64,000 bases of DNA from Dicaeum eximium (taxonomy: Eukaryota; Chordata; Aves; Passeriformes; Dicaeidae), in assembly GCA_013396995.1 (NCBI GenBank), contig VWZP01009167.1, forward strand, positions 801,136-865,135. The letters run 5' to 3'. This document shows, piece by piece, positions 49,915 to 63,505 of this stretch. The notes below the pieces were generated by a model, which saw nothing but the letters and a program-made list of their open reading frames with translations, made no database searches and was not told where the DNA came from. Position 1 is the stretch's first letter. Every line of letters begins with the position of its first letter. A program made the position numbers and the translations under genes.

Positions 49915-52900
49915 TTAAAAACCCCAAAGTCACACTGAATAAGGCACATCTATTGCTGATTTGTCAAGACTTGAATTCTTATGTATGAAATTAGAAATTC
50001 TGCTTGTCTAGTTCCACTTATAATTTGAAGAAGTCAGCATCTGAGTATTTATGTTCAGGAATACCCCAAGCCAACCTGCACATTACTGCTGAGGAACAGC
50101 CAGAGAATGAAAGCAAATCCTCAATGTGCTTGCACAGAACATGTTTGATACCCAGTAAGCTGAAGCTTACTGTTTCCTCATGCCTCAATACAAAACAAAT
50201 TAATAATTCATGTTACTAGAGCTAAATAAGAGGTCTTTCATTCATTACAAAACTTTTATGCAAATTTGCAAGCCTAAAGTTATGCAGATAAGACAGGTAG
50301 TCAGAATTGCAATTCATCCTTTAGAGGACAACATTTAGACAGATGAGTATTCTGAACTCTACAGACAGGCAGGTCAGCATAGAAAAAACATTATTAAAGC
50401 AATAGGAGCATAAAATATGTTCTGGAAGAGAAAAGGAGCTTAGATTTCTCACATTAAAACTAGTAAGATGAATGAAAGCATCTTCAGAAAAACAGCTGGG
50501 AAAGAAGTATTCTCATGACAGGGATTTACTCCTTTATCCATTTAAAGAGTTTGCAAATTGCTGCAGTCCCATAATAATAAAATAAACATTAATCACAAAG
50601 TATGTAGGAAGGTGGGCGATAGATTCTCAGCAAAGAGCTTCTGTCTTTTTCCATAGAGTGTACAGCCAACCATGTTCTAACACTTCGTGATGGATTTAGA
50701 ACATTAACTTGTTTTGCAAAATATGCTCCTTTTACCCTCCTCCCAAAGGAATGAATTGGGAGGAAGGTGCTGATAAACTGTGACTGCCTCTCAAGATCAG
50801 GGCACAGGGAATTCTACCTCCTGTGCTTAAGGAGGGCTCGGGGAAGGGGCGCTTCCCACACAGGGAAGTTTGGGATCACATCCATGGAAGCAAGAAGCAA
50901 CAAAAATATCATCCAATGTGCCCCCCTGGTATCAGGACTATTAAAGACACCACTTGGTTATGATGTGTTTTAACAAGGTTTCAGTTATAGGAACAGTGTA
51001 GGATGACAACATCATGGAAGCAAGTTCTGGATTCTTTCCTCACTGCAGTTTGTTGACTACATCTGAAAAGATCTTCTCTGATTTTTTTTCCCCATCAATA
51101 TCCGAACACTCAACACTTTGTTTGTTTGTTTTCTTAATGTACCAATCATGAGTATTAAGTAAAAATCCATATATTTCCTTCTCACAGCTGCCTGTAGGCC
51201 ATTAATAGATTAGTTATACATTAGTGTCATTGAGATTTTTTAAAATAGAGCACACAGAAATTCATCAGATATTTTGCATAGTCTCTTCTGTAAATTACTA
51301 AAAGGAGTGATACTAAGAAAAAAAAGGTTTGGTTTTTTTTAAGTCACATGAAAAAGTCTACCCTTTTTCAATAGTGCAAATGCAATTATCTGTGTCTTTT
51401 GGAGGTGTCATCCTCAGTAATTTTGACTCCAAAAAACTTACCATGATTCTGATCAGTCAGAGTTTAATAAACATGAGGCTCAACCTGTAAGTGAATGGAG
51501 TTGACATCCAGGCCCTAAATCTGTCCACTGACATTTGTGTAAAGAAAAAAAAAGAAGTCTAGAGCTTCACTGCAATGCAATTCTTCAAAAAGCAGCAAAA
51601 AGAACCAGCAAAGAGATTCAAACCTCCACCCTGACCCAGCTCACACAGCTGCCTACAAGGACCAGGAGAACATTTGTGTGCAGGTCAGATGCCACTCACC
51701 CTCACAGCAATGGGAGAAGTTCCTGCTCATAGCAGCTTTGAGCTATGTGAATTCACCAGAAATAAAAAATCTGCCCTTAGTTCTGTGAGAATAAATATAC
51801 AAACAACGTTATATTTTGTTGGTGGTGGTTTTATTATTGTTGTTATGGGTTTGTTGTTTTTTTAAAATTTAATTTCTAAGCAGCTGTTCCATGATATTCA
51901 AAAAGCTCAACTGAAACTAACAGCCAAGCAGGAATTGGCCAGAGCTTTGTATATTTGACTAGTACTATATGAAAAATGTTCATATTCAGCACAAAGTCAG
52001 AACAAAAACATTATTTTCCACAAATTCATGGAGAACAAACTTGCACAACAATTCCAGTGTCACTGTTGTAGACTCGTAAACAATGATTCATGAGTATTTT
52101 GAAACAGACTTTTTTCATGCTTTACCTTCTAACATTTCTTCTGTTCATTCATAATTCGGATCAAATTGGAAAGATTTGGCTGAATTTCAGAGTATTTGAA
52201 CACTTTTTATCAACTCAAGGTAGCTGCAAGACTGCAGCAACCCTGAAAGTTAACCCATCAGGAGACTCCAGCAAAGTGCTACGTGTTGATGACATTCATC
52301 ATCACCTACAGCAAAAGATACCAAGATCTGACAAGAACATTTTGAGCTGACCAGCCAGGCCCCACTCTCTTCACTCATCTTCTGTATTTATGAGGGGAAG
52401 TGCTAAACCCTTAACTCAACATAGACATTCCCTCCAACAAAGGCTGATCCCTTCAGCTTCACCCCATTCACATCCCACCAGTATTATTTCCACATCTTCC
52501 TTTTTAGTAGGCTGCTTGGTTACATAATGCTGCCCATTGAAAGGAAAAATTAGTAGATTATAGTGCTGGGTTTCATTTATGGACATTGTACTTGGTTTGT
52601 CATTTAATGTAAAAAGTGTTAGTTTCATTTAAAGAATGGCTGTAAAAATTAGTTAAGACAAAACAAATGCAGACTGCAGCAGCCAGCTGGGCTCAGTGGC
52701 TAGGAAAGCTTATTAGGCAAAGCACATGCTTTTAGCTAGAACACACCTCTGCATTCCAAAAAGAAATCCCAGCAGGACAGCAAGCTTTCACAACACCAGG
52801 GGAAGAAAGGCAAGCAGAAAAACTCCCAGGCTGTTAATTACAGTGAAAGCCTATTTCATAATATCAACAACACATCTTTCTCCATATTTTCCTGTCTCTT

Positions 52901-54770
52901 TAAAGGATGGAATAAACCAAACCCAAGGCACCTCCACTTTTTGTCATTTGACTTGCCATGTTTTACAGACAAGCCTGTCTCACCTTCCCTCTGCTGTTCC
53001 GAAGGAAGGGGTTGAAAGGGCTGCAGAAGAAAGGGTCAAAAGACAATTTAAAAGTGCAGGAACTAAACCAAGCTTTCCTTCCTTGATGTAAAGCATGAAA
53101 ACAATGTGGGCATTAGACAACCTGTCTGTGTAAACACCAGCTTCTTTCTGAATTGCTTAGGTTGCTTGATGAAATTCTAAAGCTTCTATTAAAATAGGAA
53201 AGATGGAAATGGAAGATGGTATTTCAGTTGAAGTGCTATCCAGTCCCGGTGAGATAAAAATCCATCTGCCTTTATGCTACCAAATACATCAAATCCTGTG
53301 TCTTCAGGAGTGTGTGGAAAGTACAACAAGAACAACAAAAACCAAACCAAACCAGAAAGCAGAACAACCCTTTAACGCTATACCCCTTTAAAGACACATC
53401 TTCCAGAGCAACTGGGGAGTTCAAGAACCATGTCTGGTAGCCAGCTCCAAGCAGTTGTTAGTGATCTTTCAAAAGGGGCACAGCTTTAAACCTAAACAAC
53501 TGAAAATCTGAACTCAACTTTAAAAAAATCCTAAAACTGTTCCTGAAACTGTTCAGAGTTCAGCAGAACAGGAACCATCAAGACAGAACACTTTAGACAC
53601 GATGCCACCTCTTCATTCCACAGTGCATCTTTCTGACAGTCCTTCAGAACTCATAATGCGCCATTGCCTCACATTCTCACAAAATGCTCCTTAAACCAGA
53701 ATACAAGAACTCAAGTTACAAGACAGCAAAGCAAAATGTTTAAAGATGTCAAAGAATATCCTGAACCTACATCCAAACCAAAAATGCTTATAAAGCTTAG
53801 TGACAAAGATCTGATTGTGAAAAGAAACACAAATGGGTTCATCTTCAGCAGGTTTAACTCCTGCCCTTACACGAGCCAGGTCAGTGAAGTGTTCAAACAA
53901 CCCTCTCACCTTCCAGGTGCTCTACAAGCCCTTATGTCTGCACCCTGTAAGCAAGAAAAAGTAACATGCTACATAATACATAACATTTTCCACCTCTTTT
54001 TGTGAGGACATTAAGGTTTCTACTAGAGATTTAATTTTGTCCGCTGCCGGAGAGCTATAACAGTACTTGGATGTAAAAGACAATCTGCCTGTCAAAGTTA
54101 ATAAATTAATCCAGTTGTTCTTTCATTAATCACACAGAAATTAAGGATGCAGAGAAAAGATTCTCTAAGAGAGGGGAGATGTTTCAGAAACTTTACAGGC
54201 AAGTTCAAGTGGTTTTCATCAGTCCTGCAAATCTGTTCCCTGGCACTTCTTCCTCAGTAATGAAATAATTGAGATTAACGCGCCAAAAGACTTAATCAGA
54301 GCAAGATTTCCTGACAACCCATTTCTGATCATCCGGTGATGGCAGTGGTAACTGATGAGGGAAACTGGGGGACAGTGATACCAACACATTTTTAACCCAA
54401 AAATCTGCATTAGGACTTTCCAGTTCACCATTCCCAGGTAAAACTCACTGAGAAAACTCATACCAGATCTATTAATATTCCACATGACCCTCTGAACAAG
54501 TGTTTGCACACCAAATTCATCACCACAGCTCTGCTAGACACAAGTCAACTGACAACAGTAAAAAGCAACAAGGAGAAAAAATCCACACAGGAATGTCAGG
54601 ACATGTCAGAAATACTATGAAGAAAGAGGGGAAAATAGAACTCCACTCAATGTGACAACTTCCTAGATCAAAACCATTTCAGCCCACTCAGTTCCCTTTT
54701 CTTTCATTGGCTCTTGGGAAACTGCATTTTGGAAAGAACTAATCTTCCTTCTCATATGGAAATACAATTT

Positions 54771-54810
54771 ATGTACATATATACACACACATACACATAT
54801 GTATAATATG
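54771..54810. repeat. (TA)n(CA)n microsatellite
   Basis: A 40-bp imperfect alternating purine-pyrimidine tract of TA, CA and TG units. It is intronic. Confidence 0.75.
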
Positions 54811-57410
54811 TTAAAAAGAGTAACCATTCTACTTCGAAGAAAGAAAATGGAATTTGAATCTTAATTTCCTGCAAAGATGGTTTCAGAACACAATTTATAT
54901 ACTCTTAACATTCAGCAAACACCAAGTACCAGGTACACATTGCAGTTTCAATTAAAAATAATACCTTAACACAAGAATTGTCTGCATAATGGGAAAATAC
55001 ATGGGTTTTTTGTAAAGGCTTTGATCTATTTACATCTACTTATATTAATGCCATGGATATTCAGTAGTTCACATTGCATCCTTGGACAGAAGCAGATTCT
55101 GTCAGAGCTGAGAGACTTTTAAAGAAGAGAAGAACGCAGAAGGAGAAACCATAAGCCATCACTGGAACACATGCACCTGACAAATTAGGAGCACGTGGCA
55201 TTTCAGGAATAACAGTGCCTGCAAAAGATGCTTGAAAGAAGAGACGTCAGTCTGCTCGTGCATTCCAGGTGATTGCCAGCAACTCCTCATGCACGTGGCA
55301 CTGATTCATTCAGACAAGTCAGTCAGAACCACAGTTCTGTCACATTTGTCAAGCACAGAAAGACATCACTTAGATTCTACCTGACAATAGCAACTACTGA
55401 GCCCACAGCACGTCCATTAACACTAATAATTAAGATAAGTAGTGTTTCATTTAGCAAAAGGGCATCTGTACAGCAAAGCTGCAGACAGCTTCAGAAGAAG
55501 AATTACTCAGATATAATTTAGAGCTTATTTTATCAGAAGAGTGTGAGGGTACTTGGCACACATGCACTTTTGTGCCAAGCAGAACACAGAAAACTTCAGT
55601 TGTATAAATATAATAATCATGTGATTTAAATAACTTCTTTGGAAAGAAAAAATCGTGTATCTGAAGACTCCCAACTAGAAAAAAAGACACTAATGAAAAT
55701 TGGAACATACATTGGTAAAACAAATTGTTTTTTAACTCCTATCGCAAACTAAATTCATCTTTTAATCAGAGAATAAGACAACAAACACTGACAGCCAAAC
55801 ACATCCAAAGAAATCACAAAAAAGGATAAAGAGAAAAAAACATCATGCATATGGCGTAGCTCTGCTGCTCTGACAAAACACAGCAGACCTTGAGGCCTCT
55901 TTAATTGATCGTTAAATTAGTGAACCTGAGGCTTAAAAAGGCAGAGAAAGAACAGATTCTGCACTATACTGGATACCACACACCTTGAAGCATCTCCTAT
56001 TACCATTCCCCACTTTTCCTGCCCAAGGTTAAACAAATTACCAGTGACTATATGCATGTGGGTTTTGAACATACATACACACACCAAAAAACCCTAATTA
56101 AACTTAAAAAAATCCACTACAATGATTCTGTGCATTGAAATAAAGGATTAAAACCTCAGAATTCAAACTGAGACTTTCAAAAGTTAACATCTGGAAATGC
56201 ATTTATATAAGGAAAAAACCCCAAACCCTGAGCTCCACCCAACGACAACATCACAAAAATGAAGTAAGTGCTCTTACAGGATTCTAAACACCAAAACAAA
56301 TTTTCTTGTCATACACTCAGGTCTGTCATGATATGAGATGAATTTTAATAGGAGCCTGTCGTGAGACACTGAGATTGAAAGAAAGAAGTTTCATAACCAC
56401 TCACAATAATTATTGGCATTTTTAGTAAAACAATAGATGAAGTCACAGTATTATTAACTCTGATATAACAGAGCAGTGACTGTTCAGTGCACCAGAACTC
56501 AGTCACTGAATGCAGACTGACTGGAACAACCTGAGAAACATTTTTCTTCTTTTATGATTGAGACAATACCATGGAGAAGGGGAAAACTTTTACTACAAGC
56601 AACTACTAAACCAGGCTTTGGATACATTTTTTGACTTTTTAAAATTAATTACTTACACAATATCTACATATAAAACACCAAATCAACGTGAGACTGCCTG
56701 ACAAATGAGACAAAACAGTACAGAAAGTTTAATGAACCACAGGCTTGAGAAAGAACCAACCACACACTTCAAACACACAAACTGCTGGAAAAACTTATAA
56801 AATTAATGCTTTGTTTGTTGAATGTACATGAATTACAATTACAGTTTTATTGCTCTGTATTTGTTCAAATATACCCCAGTGTTCCTTTACACAAATCTAC
56901 ACTTGAAAAAATCGATGGAGTAATTAGAAATACTGTAGAGAATTAGTGCATTGAGTAACATTTTAACAATTTCTCCTAAGAAATGATTAACAGACATTAG
57001 ATAGCATGAGCAATGCTTTTGAGGGACTTCAGGATATACTCATTTGGTTTTCCAATTGAAGAAAAGAGTTCTCATTTCCAACTGGCTTCCCATCAGCCAA
57101 TATGTTATTTCAAGGCTCTCCAAGAATAAGGAGTATTGCTACAATCAAGAAATCTTACATGCTACTACAGAATCAAGTGAAAGGGTTTTGGGTTTCAGAT
57201 TGATAGAACAAGTTTCTTCTGTTATGTGGTTTTAAATTTGAATTTCAACATATGCATTAAAAAATAAAAAAGGACAAAGAAGCAAGAGAGTCCATGCACA
57301 GGAAAGAGCCATAACTTCCCTCTGAGCTGAGTCTACTCTGTAATTTCTGCTGACTTTACAACATCCTTCAGGGAAATCAAACTTGGCCAACAGTTTCTGT
57401 GCCAAGGCCT

Positions 57411-57439
57411 CATGTACATGTACATGTACATCATGTACA
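57411..57439. repeat. Palindromic (ACATGT)n repeat
   Basis: The run CATGTACATGTACATGTACA is followed by TCATGTACAG. The 20 bases at 57412-57431 read the same on both strands. The hexamer repeats about three times. Confidence 0.85.
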
Positions 57440-60400
57440 GAACACGCTGCTGGGATGAACAGAATCAGCTGTGCCACCAAACACGACCCTGACAGAATCA
57501 GCCTGAAATCCATTTCTTCCTTAAGGTCTGGGGGGATCATTACACCTGAACAGAACTCTGGGCTGTCCTACCACACCTGAGTAGGCAATTATTAGTGAAT
57601 TCCCTGCCACATCCTCACTGCTCACTATTCAGCGGTTTCCTAAACAACTAACATATTAAAAATACTCTTCCCTTATCATCTCCCCACCCAAAACAAGGAG
57701 GTTTTGCCTCCAACCCTTCCACGTTTCCTCATTTTGTATGAGATGTTGTACAGGCTTCCATCTGTCATTATTTTCCATTTACTTACTTTCCATACAGCAA
57801 CTGAAAGCTTTTTTGTTGTGCAGCAGGTAATTATTTCTATCAAGCAGCAGAGTGAATTACAGAGAAGCCCAATAAGCCAACATTCAGACAGCAGCAAGGG
57901 CTCTGGGGGTCCTGCCTTCCCTTCTCAATTTCAGTTCCCCCCCCAAAGAAACATGGATGCTCTGCTGGAACCCACATCTTCCTCTTAAGCAGGGAATCCA
58001 ACTGATGCAATCTCACTCACAAACTACCACATTGCATTCCAACAGGAAAACATCATCACAAGGTAGGACTCCACAAGCTCTGCCCCAAAGCTGTCAATGA
58101 CTGAGGTCTGAAATCAGTCGGTTCAAGCAAACAGATCAACTTAACACTTGTTGTCTCCCAACTGAGCAACTGAATTTGGGAGGAGGGAACAGCTGGGCCT
58201 GAAGATCTCAAACAGCAGTCTCACTGGGAAATAGGGAAGTAATGTATTTATCATTTGCTTTCCTTATTCCCCACATCACACAAACCTTAACAGTTTTCAT
58301 AAACTTTTAATTATTTATTGCCCTGAACATACTAACAAAGCTTCTTTGGCAGATGAGACACATTTTTGAACATTCTTCCATGGATCTAGCCTGTCCCAGC
58401 TTCCAAAACTCAGACAGACTTACCAACACTTAGGGAAAACATTAGCAGCTCATCAAAGCTCCAAATCCCTCACCAAAGTTAACATAGCAGCAGACATTTG
58501 TGTGTGCTTGGCATTGCTAAAAAGAAAAAAAAAAGACATTGTATTTGCTATTAAAAATAACCACAGTGCAATCTGAATGTTGGTAAGAACAGAGAACTCA
58601 TCTGTCAATTTGTTCTAAACAAATTCCTGTTCCTGCACTCACAGAAACCATACCAGGAATAAATTCAACATCTATAATGCACAGATTGAGCCTCAATCCA
58701 TCATTTGGATGTGGCAGTGGAGACCAGAAGCAGAACAGGGACCTCAACCTTTCTCCCCTGAGCTCCCAAGAGCTTTGCAGGCTACCCCAGCAACAGGAAC
58801 TGTCTGGGCTCTTAAAGGCCCTGTATATGGAAAAATGAAGGCTGATACACACACAAACCGCAACATGGGGATAGGGTGGGATAAGGGAAAACATTGGAAT
58901 GAGGGAGAAAGTGAATTATAAAGTCTTTGATCTGAACAAAAGCCAGAACTTCCTTGGCATATTGCACTTGAAAAACCAGTTAAGAACTTGAAGCAAAACC
59001 AAGGGATTCTTCAGCAGAGTATTACAATTGCAAATCACCAGTAATCTCACATAGATTAGAGCAAAAATATTCTGTGAGAGCCAGTACAGATTTCTAGTCC
59101 TGATCTCTTGCTTTGTCTCCATAGTTATAAACATGGGTGGTGTTCTGGGGACAAATACATGGCCTTTGTGCCTTACAGCAGGATTAAAAAAGCATTTGAG
59201 AGCACTGAGGCCTCAGGCCTTCTTACAGTACCTTAAATTGCTGAAAAGCTCTCCCTGCCAAGCAGAGGTGATTTGCTCAGGTCTAAAAGAAGCCATTCCT
59301 AGTTCTGATTTTTCAGGGCAGTGTTTGCTGTGATCTGGAAGTGCAAAGAGCTGAGGCACAAGGAATGAAAGGCAGGGGAGCACTGCATGACGCACAATGT
59401 GTGGGTAATAATAAATTCTCCAACACTGCATTTTTACCTGGATTTTGTCCTATGGGAACACATTCATAATAATGTAACTTCTGTGGAACCTTCTCTTAAA
59501 ATACAAGAGAGGATAAAATTATTGGTGACACAATGCCCAGCCACTGGATATGATATTTATGCTGGAAATACATTGGGAAAAATGTATTTCTGTCTGACTA
59601 AAGAGTCAGTAAATCTCACCTCCCTGGTAATCAGACACCACCATGCCCAAAATGTAATGGATACTTTGGGAAAAAACCTACATAACTTGCATTTTTCTAC
59701 AGCACATATATAAGAGTAAATGTTAAATTCTTACAGGGGACTCAGATCCTGTACCAAAAACTCACTTATTTTCCTCTTCAGGGCTCTACATCTCAGATAT
59801 AACTAAACCAAACATCGTCTTTAGGCCAGTGCTGAGATACAATGATATCCAGAATTCACAAAGATTCTCCTGATTTTGAAAGATCCTAAGGATACAGATG
59901 GCAGAGGCTCCAGTTCTTCAGAATTGAGCCAACCTAGCCACTAGCTCTTAAAGAAAAGACAGAATTTCCACAGCACCCAACTATGGCAGAGAACACAACT
60001 GAAACAGCAGGGGAGACACTGTTAATTTCCTTTATAAATTCCCCTCATCCTACCTTAAAAGCTTTCCTTCCTTTTTATCCTGAACACAAACCAGAACTTC
60101 CCTACATGTAAAACCAGAAAAATTATCCACAATCAGAAGTTCATCCACAGCTTTACTAGTGTTACACAGGAATGTGTTTCAGTGTATAATAGTTTTTCCT
60201 CCTTGAAGTCAGAAAAGCCATAAAAAGGGGGGAGGGGAGGTTGATTGCACGAGTTCTGCAGCATCTGGCTATGCAATAAGACTCTTGAAATAATTTTCTC
60301 TAGTGTAGCATATAGCCAACAAATCTGGCAAGAAGCAACTTTCAGCATGTGTTGCTGTGACAGCAATGAATTATCACCCCAGTCTGCAGCAAGATTAACA

Positions 60401-63230
60401 CTTACAACCTTGGCATGAGGAACAGTCTGCTCAGACTCTGTGTCAGGAGTAGTGCTCCATGCTTAGGCTCGAAAGGGTGGGCTCACGTAAGAAATTAGGA
60501 GCACAGAAATGTAGACATTTGTCTTAACTGTAAACAAACAGATAATTTCTAGGGAAAAGGCAGTGTACAGTCAGAGAAGCAGGAACATGAAGGAAAACTC
60601 ATGGTATGGAAGAAATAAGAATAAAGAAAAAAGTAGCCATTGAAAACAAGGTACTGTCTGTCGTAGAGGATGTGCTCCAAAGAACAGATACAGAACAAAA
60701 ACTGGGAAACAACACACCAGATTCCTCCTGCTTAGCACAAAAACATTGAAGGATCCAGTCAAACCAAGCTGATGTGAAGTGACTCTGAAAGCTTCGTGTG
60801 ACCACTGAGTCCAGCTCAAACATTACAAAGTTTGTCACATCTTGTGTACTCTGCAGCAGAACTCACCATTACTTGTGAGTTAAGGGCAGGTTCAAAACCA
60901 GCTTTGCCCTCACAGGAAGGTAGAGAGGAAATTACATCAAAAACCATCTCTGCTAAGAAGCAGACTCCTGGTCATCCATTTCACTTTTCCAGCTAACTCA
61001 CCACAGAGAGAAGAAACCTGGAACCAAAGCTCCTTACCACAAGTTCTTAAACCAAAAACTGCAGAGGGAAGTGAAGGACAAAGCTGAAGAACATAGAGGA
61101 ATCTCCTTCCTGCTTGAACACTCACCACACTTAAACCTTCTTCTGCTCTGCAGAACTGACAGAACTATAAAGCAGGATTTCTTCTCTTTGATCTGGTTTG
61201 CTAAATTTTTCTTCAATAAACAGTTTGGAAATTCCACCAATCATCAATTTCAATTCTAATGCAAACTCTTTGCTTCATGAACAAGAAGAAAAGTACCTTA
61301 ATGCTGGTAAGAGTTGATTTCACGTATTATGTATTCCACTTTCAAGACCTTAACTTGAAGGAAATACTTTAAGAAGTTAAACTGTGTGAGCTGAAACATA
61401 TGAATTGGTGAGGTTAAGGGATTCAGCACTGAGGAAGAGCAGGACAAAAGGATTTCATATCTTGAAAGAAAAGTAATTCACTATTAGTAGTAGCTGGATA
61501 TAAAAGTATTTAAAGTGACCAGAACAGTCTTGCAGGCACCACACTCGGCAAGGGTTTACACAGAACAGAGCTTTCTGCACGACAAAAGGAAAATTCCATA
61601 ATTTCCTTGAAAAGCTTTATTTCAGATACCTGTAAGTAGATATAACACACCTGCAAAAGAGAATTAAGAGAACAGTATGTGTTGAGAACTTTGTAAGGAA
61701 GCTATTACAAGTAATTTACTACCTTGCTAGGAAATTACCTCCAATTCCCTGTGATTTGAAGCTTCTCCAAGTAAAAAGGTAGCAAAAATATTGTGTAGCA
61801 AAGAGGAGCACATACTGAGTAGAAACAGTTCCTGCAACTGAAGGTCACTTTGAAAAAAATCTACTTTGTAAAGAAATCAGGGAAATGCATCTAAAGCCTT
61901 TAAATTATTTCTCAGCATACATTTCTTCCCACCACTTCATTACTTCAAGCTGGTGTGTCCTTCAGGATAGACTCAGGCTTAAATCACTTGCCTTGCTAAT
62001 ACCAGACTGAATGATCACTCCCAAACCTCTGTCACGTCCTAAGAGATCACAAAACCACCATCATTCTCTCTTCAAGAGCAGAGATAAATACTGTTTAGGC
62101 TGGAATACTGTCACTACCACTTTCTGTGGTCCCTTCTTCTTGTAGTTCACTCCTCTAGCACAGGAGGAGCAATCATCAGGGCAAGGGAGCTACAAGGCAC
62201 ATCATTCCTTCCCTATTCCCACTCATATCCAACAGTTCTGGAGACTGACATGGAGACTCGACTCAAAATACATTGTTCTTCCAATAAGTCCTTTGTACAC
62301 ACTATCAAGTTGGGTTTATTACCTTATTTAAATCAGACACTTGAAATATCTGCCCAAAATAGTCTGATGTGCCTCAGCTGCAATTCTGCAGGGTGGGTTA
62401 TACCAACTACCTGTGCAGCAAATGCCACCACAGTAAAATCCAGGCTTGGCAGCTATTTTGGGCTGCTAGATTAGAAGCGTGAGCTGCATTAATGGGTCAA
62501 TAAGAACAAAACCTTCTGGGTCAAAAGAGTGAAGAAACACTGGGTAGCTTGGTGTATCTCAGCTCCTCTACAAAATAAATACCTGCCTGAGCAGCCACCA
62601 GGGAATTGGATTCTTTGAAGAATTTTACCCATTTATTGTCCTCATTTCCACAAGATGAGAATATTCAAACACATGGGTTTTGTGGGGTACATCTTGTGCA
62701 GATGAGGTTATTCTGCACTAAGACTGTTCTGGAATACAAAAAAAGCCACAGGGCTGAATACAATGGAGTAACACCAACAACTGAGTTCAATGGTATTCTA
62801 AGAAATAATTTTTTTCAGTAAAAACTATAAAGTCAACTAGGCAAATGAAAGGATTAAAACTTCTGCTTTTATTTTTGAGCATATCTGAAGTTGTCATTTC
62901 AGACAGCGGAATGAAGGGTTTGGGGTTTTGTTTCATTCTAATGAAAAAAATTTAAAACCCAGCATTAACAAGCTAGTCTGAGTATCTTATGGATAACAAC
63001 ATTTTTCAGTAATCAGGAAAAAAGCAGGACAACACATCAGGAACCACCACACTTAATCAAATTGAAAAGATCTGTCTCAATACCGAGCATCTGTACATGC
63101 TATGGAATTGAACATTTCACAGATACAGTACAGCAGCATAAACTAGGAAAAAGGAGATGCTAACACATTGAAAATGTTTAATAGCTGAATATTGTATTCA
63201 TTGTATTAGGAATCTACTCCAAAAAAAAAA

Positions 63231-63505
63231 AGCCTGACAGATGCCCATGCCCAGCCCTTTCCAAGGCTGCACCAGTGGAGGAGAGCTGAGTCCCAGGCCA
63301 GCTCTTGCCCAGGGATCCCTGGCGGGGTTGCAGAGGCTGCACCTCCCCACGACCCCGGGAAGCACGTTTGGCTTTCACTGGAGTGCTGCTGTCTCCATCT
63401 GGCACAGCGGCCCCCAGGGCTCCAGCCAGCTGGCACAGCTTGGAACAGCCTTGGGGCTGCTCCACACTGCACAAGGGAGGAGGCCAGAGGAAAACCAGCA
63501 CCATA
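63231..63505. other. GC-rich block of unknown nature
   Basis: About 275 bp are clearly GC-richer than the surrounding AT-rich DNA and contain several CpGs (for example near GGCGGGG, ACCCCGGG and AGCGGCCC). Frames stay open on both strands (up to 109 codons on plus, 96 on minus), as expected from low stop-codon frequency in GC-rich DNA. No translation resembles USP22 exon 1 or any family I know. An 11-base A run sits just before it on the plus strand, on the wrong side to be the tail of a plus-strand retrocopy. It could be an old repeat, a regulatory block or a non-coding exon. Confidence 0.4.

Noticed and set aside
63206..63504. The GC-rich block as USP22 exon 1.
   Set aside because: None of its translations contains the expected N-terminal residues and no in-phase donor was recognised. 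It is kept only as an unexplained block.
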